From Cohnella phaseoli (GTDB taxonomy: Bacteria; Bacillota; Bacilli; Paenibacillales; Paenibacillaceae), in NCBI RefSeq assembly GCF_003386235.1, contig NZ_QRDZ01000005.1:341604-405603 (forward strand): a DNA stretch of 64,000 nt. The letters are read 5' to 3'. Both the position numbers and the translations under genes were made by a program. The notes under the pieces were generated by a model. It worked only from the letters and a program-made list of their open reading frames with translations. It was not told the origin of the DNA and did no database searches. Shown here piece by piece: positions 60,313 through 64,000 of the stretch (positions within the stretch are counted from its first letter, which is position 1; each line of letters begins with the position of its first letter).

Positions 60313-61346
60313 TTCGAAGCCTGTCACGGCCATGGACTGCGGCGATTTTGGCCGTCTTCGTCCTCTTCGTTTCCGCCTGCAGCTCCAAGACCGAGAATGC
60401 GCCGCAAGCTACGTCCTCGCAGACGGCCTCACCTTCCGCTTCGGGTGCGGTTGACAGCGCTCCTTCATCAAGCTCGGAGCCTTCGACTTCCCCCGAAGCG
60501 GCACAACCGGCCAAAGGGTTTCTGTGGAAGATCGAAGGCGGAGCCCATCCCGGTTACTTGGTCGGCACGATCCACATTGCGGACAAGAAAATGTATCCGC
60601 TGGACCCACAGCTGGAGCGGACGCTGGACGAAGCGGATTTCGTCGCTTTGGAGCTGGATTTGACCAAGGCCGATCAGAAACGGACGCTGGAGCTTGTCAA
60701 CGAGCGGGCGATGCTGCCGGAAGGAACGACGCTTAAGGATGTCGTAGACGAGAAGGATTATGAACGTTTTCAATCGATTTTGAAGAAATCGCTGCTCGCC
60801 GCGGCAGCGCCGATGTTCGATCAATACGAGCCCTGGTATGCGGCGATGACGCTTGAAAGTTTGCCCGCGATGAGGTTTATGTTGACCGAGGGCATCGATA
60901 TGCATTTTGCCAAGCAGGCTCACAAGGAAGGAAAAGAAGTGATCGAGCTGGAGTCGTTGGAAGCTCAGTTGGACATTTTCGACGGACTTTCCGAAGAGAT
61001 GCAGCAGCTCTATTTTCATCAAACGGTGAGCAGCAGCGGCAAGGCGATGGAAGGGATGCAACAACTGATTGAGATGTGGCAGGCAGGGAATCTCGATGAG
61101 CTGGAGACAGCCCATAAGCAGTTCGAACAGGAAGGCCTGGAGTCGATGGGCAAGCTGTTCGAGGAGTATAATGATGCGCTGCTGCTGAGCAGGAATGTCG
61201 CGATGGCGGATAAAATTGACGATTTTCTTCAGAAGGGGAAGGACGGCACTTATTTGATCGCCGTGGGCTCCCTCCACATGCCCGGAGAGAGCGGCCTGGT
61301 GTCGCTTCTGGAACAGAAGGGCTATGACGTCAAGTTTATGCAATAG
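60309..61346 (+). CDS. TraB/GumN-family lipoprotein
   Basis: A 345-residue lipoprotein. The GTG start overlaps the hprK stop (GTGA). The signal peptide has lipobox VSAC (C24), followed by a Ser/Ala/Pro-rich spacer (about 30-68). The mature domain is TraB/GumN: YLVGTIHIADKKMYPL with H89, FVALELDL with E115, a large helical middle and the C-terminal TYLIAVGSLHMPGESG. Relatives are proposed metal-dependent proteases (the Tiki group), but most bacterial members are untested. A strong terminator follows. Confidence 0.88.
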   Translation: MIRSLSRPWTAAILAVFVLFVSACSSKTENAPQATSSQTASPSASGAVDSAPSSSSEPSTSPEAAQPAKGFLWKIEGGAHPGYLVGTIHIADKKMYPLDPQLERTLDEADFVALELDLTKADQKRTLELVNERAMLPEGTTLKDVVDEKDYERFQSILKKSLLAAAAPMFDQYEPWYAAMTLESLPAMRFMLTEGIDMHFAKQAHKEGKEVIELESLEAQLDIFDGLSEEMQQLYFHQTVSSSGKAMEGMQQLIEMWQAGNLDELETAHKQFEQEGLESMGKLFEEYNDALLLSRNVAMADKIDDFLQKGKDGTYLIAVGSLHMPGESGLVSLLEQKGYDVKFMQ

Positions 61347-61368
61347 CCGGGTCGGCATATAACATAAG

Positions 61369-61423
61369 AGGGAACCCGTAAGTCAAGGCAGCAGGCTACT
61401 GCGACGACTGGGGTTCCCTTTTT
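61369..61423. terminator. Bidirectional terminator between TraB/GumN and DAHP synthase genes
   Basis: AGGGAACCC and GGGTTCCCT pair perfectly across a 33-base loop that holds a GCAGnnnnCTGC inner hairpin, with TTTTT on the plus side. The two genes converge here. Confidence 0.8.
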
Positions 61424-61438
61424 CAGCTAGTAACGAGC

Positions 61439-62503
61439 TTATACGGACAGACCTACTTCTTCAAGGAACTTGCGGAATTCGTCGAAATTCATCTGCTGGG
61501 CGGCGTCGGACAAGGCGGTGGCCGGGTCGGGGTGCACCTCTACCATTACGCCGTCGGCTCCCGCGGCGATAGCCGCTTTGGCGCAAGGCGCCATAATATC
61601 CTTGCGGCCGGTCGAGTGCGTAACGTCGACCAATACCGGCAAGTGGCTCTCCAGCTTGAGAATCGGCACGGCCGAGATGTCGAGCGTATTGCGGGTCGCT
61701 TTCTCGTAGGTGCGAATGCCGCGCTCGATCAGCATAACCTGCGTATTTCCTCGCGACACGATGTATTCCGCCGAATGGAGGAACTCGTCTATCGTTGCGG
61801 CGAGCCCTCTCTTAAGCAGTATAGGCGTCTTGACGTCTCCCGCAGCTTTGAGCAGCTCGAAGTTCTGCATGTTTCTGGCGCCGATCTGGATGACGTCAAT
61901 ATATTGTCCGGCCAATTCGACATGCGCAGGATCGACGATCTCGCTGATCGTTTTTAAGCCGAATTCGTCCGCGACCTCTTTGAGAATTTGGAGGCCTTCG
62001 ATGCCGAGCCCCTGGAAGTCGTAAGGGGAGGTACGAGGCTTGAACGCACCGCCGCGCAGAACGGTCACTCCCGAAGCCTTCAGCATGGCGGCCGTTTTCC
62101 GAACCTGCTCGTAGCTTTCCACGGAGCAAGGGCCGGCGACCAGAATCGGCTTCTTGCCGCCGACGGCCACATCTCCGACGGATACGATCGTATCTTCCTT
62201 ATGTCTCTTGCGGCTGACAAGCAGATGCTTCACGTGATCCGATTGCTGCAGCTTAAGCGAGGCCTGGAACATCTGCTTGAACAGATGGCGGATCGTCTCG
62301 TTGTCGAACGGGCCTTTATTTTGGGCGACGAGCTCGTCGAGCATCTCTTTTTCCCGGACAGGATCGTATTTGGGTACGCCTTGCTTTTCTTTTTCTTGTC
62401 CGATCTGTTGTGCGATGCGGCCACGTTCCGATAAAAGCTCCAAAAGCTGCTGATTCACGGAGTCAAGCTGTCCGCGCAGCTCCTCCAATTTTCCGTTGCT
62501 CAT
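61439..62503 (-). CDS. aroA: Bifunctional DAHP synthase / chorismate mutase (AroQ-type N-terminal fusion)
   Basis: A 354-residue fusion enzyme; the symbol follows Bacillus subtilis usage, where aroA is DAHP synthase. Residues 1-90 form an AroQ chorismate mutase domain ([39 protein letters not shown]). Residues about 95-354 form a type I-beta DAHP synthase ([65 protein letters not shown]). It catalyses the first step of the shikimate pathway from phosphoenolpyruvate and erythrose 4-phosphate; the mutase domain usually gives feedback control by prephenate or chorismate. It is a single gene preceded by a T-box leader. Confidence 0.95.
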   Translation of the reverse strand: MSNGKLEELRGQLDSVNQQLLELLSERGRIAQQIGQEKEKQGVPKYDPVREKEMLDELVAQNKGPFDNETIRHLFKQMFQASLKLQQSDHVKHLLVSRKRHKEDTIVSVGDVAVGGKKPILVAGPCSVESYEQVRKTAAMLKASGVTVLRGGAFKPRTSPYDFQGLGIEGLQILKEVADEFGLKTISEIVDPAHVELAGQYIDVIQIGARNMQNFELLKAAGDVKTPILLKRGLAATIDEFLHSAEYIVSRGNTQVMLIERGIRTYEKATRNTLDISAVPILKLESHLPVLVDVTHSTGRKDIMAPCAKAAIAAGADGVMVEVHPDPATALSDAAQQMNFDEFRKFLEEVGLSV

Positions 62504-62545
62504 GATCGATCTCTCCTTATTGAATGTGGTAGGTTCGCAAGTAAC

Positions 62546-62584
62546 AAAAAAAAAAGACCTCTCCTCCGCAAGGGACGAGAAGTC
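62546..62584 (-). terminator. T-box terminator helix
   Basis: On the minus strand GACTTCTCGTCC pairs with GGAGGAGAGGTC (one mismatch) and is followed by ten U residues. It overlaps the antiterminator-forming T-box sequence at 62584-62598, as in transcriptional T-boxes. Confidence 0.9.
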
Positions 62585-62843
62585 GTGGTACCACCCTTAT
62601 TAGAAATGCATCTCGCCGCTCCGGATACGGCCGCGGATTCATTTCTCACTCTGACCTTTAACGCAGGGATACGGGTTGCCCTACCGCGAATCCGTTTGGG
62701 AGACGCTATCAGGAACCGGCTCGGGAGTGAACTTCGGCGGAATCTTCGCTCGGGCGCTCTCAGTCGGCGGCGCTCCGTCCCTGGCAGCTAAGGCTGTCCG
62801 CTTACTCTCTCCGTCGTTGCCTTTTGGCAATTCATTCAAGTGT
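62546..62843 (-). ncRNA. T-box leader controlling DAHP synthase, probable Phe (UUC) specifier
   Basis: The leader holds the canonical T-box AAGGGTGGTACCACG (minus strand, 62598 to 62584) just before the terminator helix. Upstream, stem I is recognisable: GGAGAGAGTAAGCGG on the 5' side and GATAGCGTCTCC on the 3' side close its base. In the specifier-loop position CCGGTTCCTGATAGCG gives UUC (62715 to 62713) as the most likely codon, which reads phenylalanine. Uncharged tRNA would stabilise the antiterminator and turn on aromatic biosynthesis. The T-box call is firm; the specifier reading is an inference by eye. Confidence 0.92.
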
Positions 62844-62850
62844 TAGCTGA

Positions 62851-62879
62851 ATTCTATCGCAACGCTTCCGGCCTCGCAA
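62851..62879 (-). promoter_or_regulatory. Promoter of the T-box/DAHP synthase transcript
   Basis: On the minus strand: -35 TTGCGA (62879-62874), 17-bp spacer, -10 TAGAAT (62856-62851). It is placed just upstream of T-box stem I. Confidence 0.65.
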
Positions 62880-63540
62880 GGCTGCGGGTTAACGCGCGAT
62901 TGCATCATTGCGGTAAAGTTTTGCGGCGACGGAGTCAATGGGAATGGGGGGCGAACGGCAAGAGGTCGGGGGATTGCTGAAGAGCGGCGGCTTGAGTTGA
63001 GGAGGAGCTGATGCGGAACTGTTACTCGATACTGATGCGCTATATATAGAAGAACTCGGTGGGCCCAAGCTTCAAACCGACTGAATTGGCTTCGAGCTGT
63101 ACGACCTTTGGATTTAATATCTTTATTAGTTGGTTGGCTTGCGGCAACGGTGATTAAATGAGAAGAACCGACTGGACGACACTGCGCTAAAGCGGAAAAT
63201 CCACCTAAAATTCGGGCAACCGGCCATTCTGAAGAAAATAGAGCGGATTCTCCGTTCTAAAATCCGAAAAAGCTGATTTTTTCAAAAATAAAGCGGGAAG
63301 TCCGCTTTATTCCCGCCGAATCTGCCCGAATGTAGGAAATAAAGCGGGAGATCCGCTTTATTGTCTAAGGGGCCAGGGCAAGGTTGGTGCTCCTATAATA
63401 CCCAAGACACTAACGCTATTGCTGATCTTTCCAGTATTGCTACTGCACACAACATAACAAGCTATACATTCCGCACTGCTCCCCATCATCCTTTCTTAGC
63501 CTGGGTAATCTAGTGTCAGCATACTGCTAAAAGTTTTTTT
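62880..63540. other. Gene-free region upstream of the rRNA operon
   Basis: I see no protein-coding gene with a ribosome binding site and no tRNA in this ~660-bp stretch. Its only clear structure is the palindrome array at 63191-63362. Confidence 0.6.
63191..63362. repeat. ~51-bp periodic array of AAAGCGG-type palindromes
   Basis: Four units have AGCGG starting at 63191, 63242, 63292 and 63343, that is, every 50-51 bp. Units 3 and 4 are perfect: AATAAAGCGG, 5 bases, CCGCTTTATT (63287-63311 and 63338-63362). Unit 2 is TAGAGCGGA/TCCGTTCTA (63239-63259), nearly perfect. Unit 1 is decayed. DNA between units is loosely similar, so this is a diverged tandem repeat, not a CRISPR. Confidence 0.8.
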
Positions 63541-63551
63541 TGCAAAAAGAG

Positions 63552-63581
63552 TTGCATTATCAATAGCATTCATGGTATATT
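63552..63581 (+). promoter_or_regulatory. rRNA operon promoter P1
   Basis: -35 TTGCAT (63552-63557), 18-bp spacer, -10 TATATT (63576-63581). It is the first of two tandem promoters ahead of 16S rRNA. Confidence 0.6.
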
Positions 63582-63671
63582 CTAATTCCTGTCGCCGACA
63601 CGAAGCGTACTTGATAGAAACGCTTAAGTCGAATATCCTCGAAAAATATCGAATCTGGTAAAAATTGAGGG

Positions 63672-63700
63672 TTGCAAGAAGGCGCGGGATGAGGTAAGAT
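63672..63700 (+). promoter_or_regulatory. rRNA operon promoter P2
   Basis: -35 TTGCAA (63672-63677), 17-bp spacer, -10 TAAGAT (63695-63700). The leader that follows includes TTGTTCTTTGAAAACTGAAC (from 63740), the boxA-like antitermination region typical upstream of Bacillales 16S genes. Confidence 0.7.
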
Positions 63701-63902
63701 GAAATTCCTGCGCCGGAAACGGACGGGCCAGCAACACCGATTGTTCTTTGAAAACTGAACATTGAGCGTAAGAAACAAAAACGTCGGAAGACGACTTCGG
63801 TCGTCGGAAGGCAAACCAGCAGTGAATGAGCCTCAAAGGCTCTATGCGTTGGAGACTTTCACTCTCGGGACTTCCTCTGGAAGCCCTGCCGTGAAAGCTC
63901 CT

Positions 63903-64000
63903 TTCATGGAGAGTTTGATCCTGGCTCAGGACGAACGCTGGCGGCGTGCCTAATACATGCAAGTCGAGCGGATCTCTGATGGAGCTTGCTCCTGATGAGG
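63903..64000 (+). rRNA. rrs: 16S ribosomal RNA, 5' end (cut by window edge)
   Basis: AGAGTTTGATCCTGGCTCAG, the universal 27F site, begins at 63910, so the mature 5' end is near 63903. The following GACGAACGCTGGCGGCGTGC and TAATACATGCAAGTCGAGCG are standard Firmicutes 16S. The V1 region then begins (GATCTCTGATGGAGCTTGCT) and its shape fits Paenibacillus/Cohnella relatives. About 98 bases are present. Confidence 0.97.

Noticed and set aside
63191..63362. Possible CRISPR array
   Set aside because: The repeated palindromes are short and diverged, the sequence between them is itself loosely repeated, there are only four units, and no cas gene is in the window.

Overview
This window looks like chromosomal DNA of a Gram-positive, Paenibacillus/Cohnella-type member of the Firmicutes. 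The evidence is a set of LplB/LplC-type sugar permeases with lipoprotein binding proteins, large secreted enzymes anchored by SLH domains, a T-box leader, HPr kinase, AraC regulators with an extracellular sensor, ComFB, AGGAGG-type ribosome binding sites, and a 16S rRNA 5' end that runs off the right edge. No database search was possible, so family names rest on motifs and remembered family features.

Layout. (1) 1-7981: an operon cut by the left edge. It holds a sugar-binding lipoprotein, a phosphotriesterase-homology (PHP-like) amidohydrolase, a creatinase-like protein of the M24 fold, an Anabaena-sensory-rhodopsin-transducer (ASRT) family protein, two permeases and a cytoplasmic TIM-barrel protein. 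(2) 8351-16024: two very large secreted proteins, each with carbohydrate-binding domains apparently inserted inside another domain. (3) 16303-20500 (minus): a siderophore-type ABC importer under a Fur-box-like site, with an AraC regulator upstream. (4) 20800: ComFB. (5) 21406-33366: a polysaccharide-degradation locus with a binding lipoprotein, an SLH-anchored PL8 lyase, two permeases and a membrane AraC sensor-regulator. The binding protein and the permeases share a near-identical upstream control region. (6) 33702: an MFS exporter. (7) 35299-47111: a beta-propeller glycosidase-like protein, a LacI regulator, a GH36-like enzyme, a binding protein, two permeases and a GH78-like rhamnosidase. 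(8) 47316-50621 (minus): a secreted beta-propeller protein and an AAA ATPase. (9) 50800-58663: a tightly packed five-gene SWIM / HEAT / MoxR / DUF5682-like / VWA operon. (10) 58910-62503: a small unknown protein, HPr kinase, a TraB/GumN lipoprotein, and DAHP synthase-chorismate mutase under a T-box. (11) 62880-64000: a gene-free stretch with a ~51-bp periodic palindrome array, two rRNA promoters and the start of 16S rRNA.

How it fits together. Three carbohydrate importers (binding protein plus two permeases) are present and none has its own ATPase, so they presumably share an ATPase encoded elsewhere (MsmX-like). The siderophore importer does carry its own ATPase. Extracellular or wall-bound enzymes would cut polysaccharide, the importers take up oligosaccharides, and cytoplasmic GH36/GH78/TIM-barrel enzymes finish the job. 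Candidate control elements are LacI-type operators, cre-like sites, and the duplicated promoter module.

Main points of novelty: the MoxR/VWA/SWIM operon, whose DUF5682-like member shows a TraB/ChaN-like motif layout; the ASRT/PHP/creatinase-like transport operon; the duplicated control region; a ~210-bp palindromic repeat family (three full copies and one short relative); nested domain insertions in the two large secreted proteins; and mini-cistrons overlapping two permease starts.
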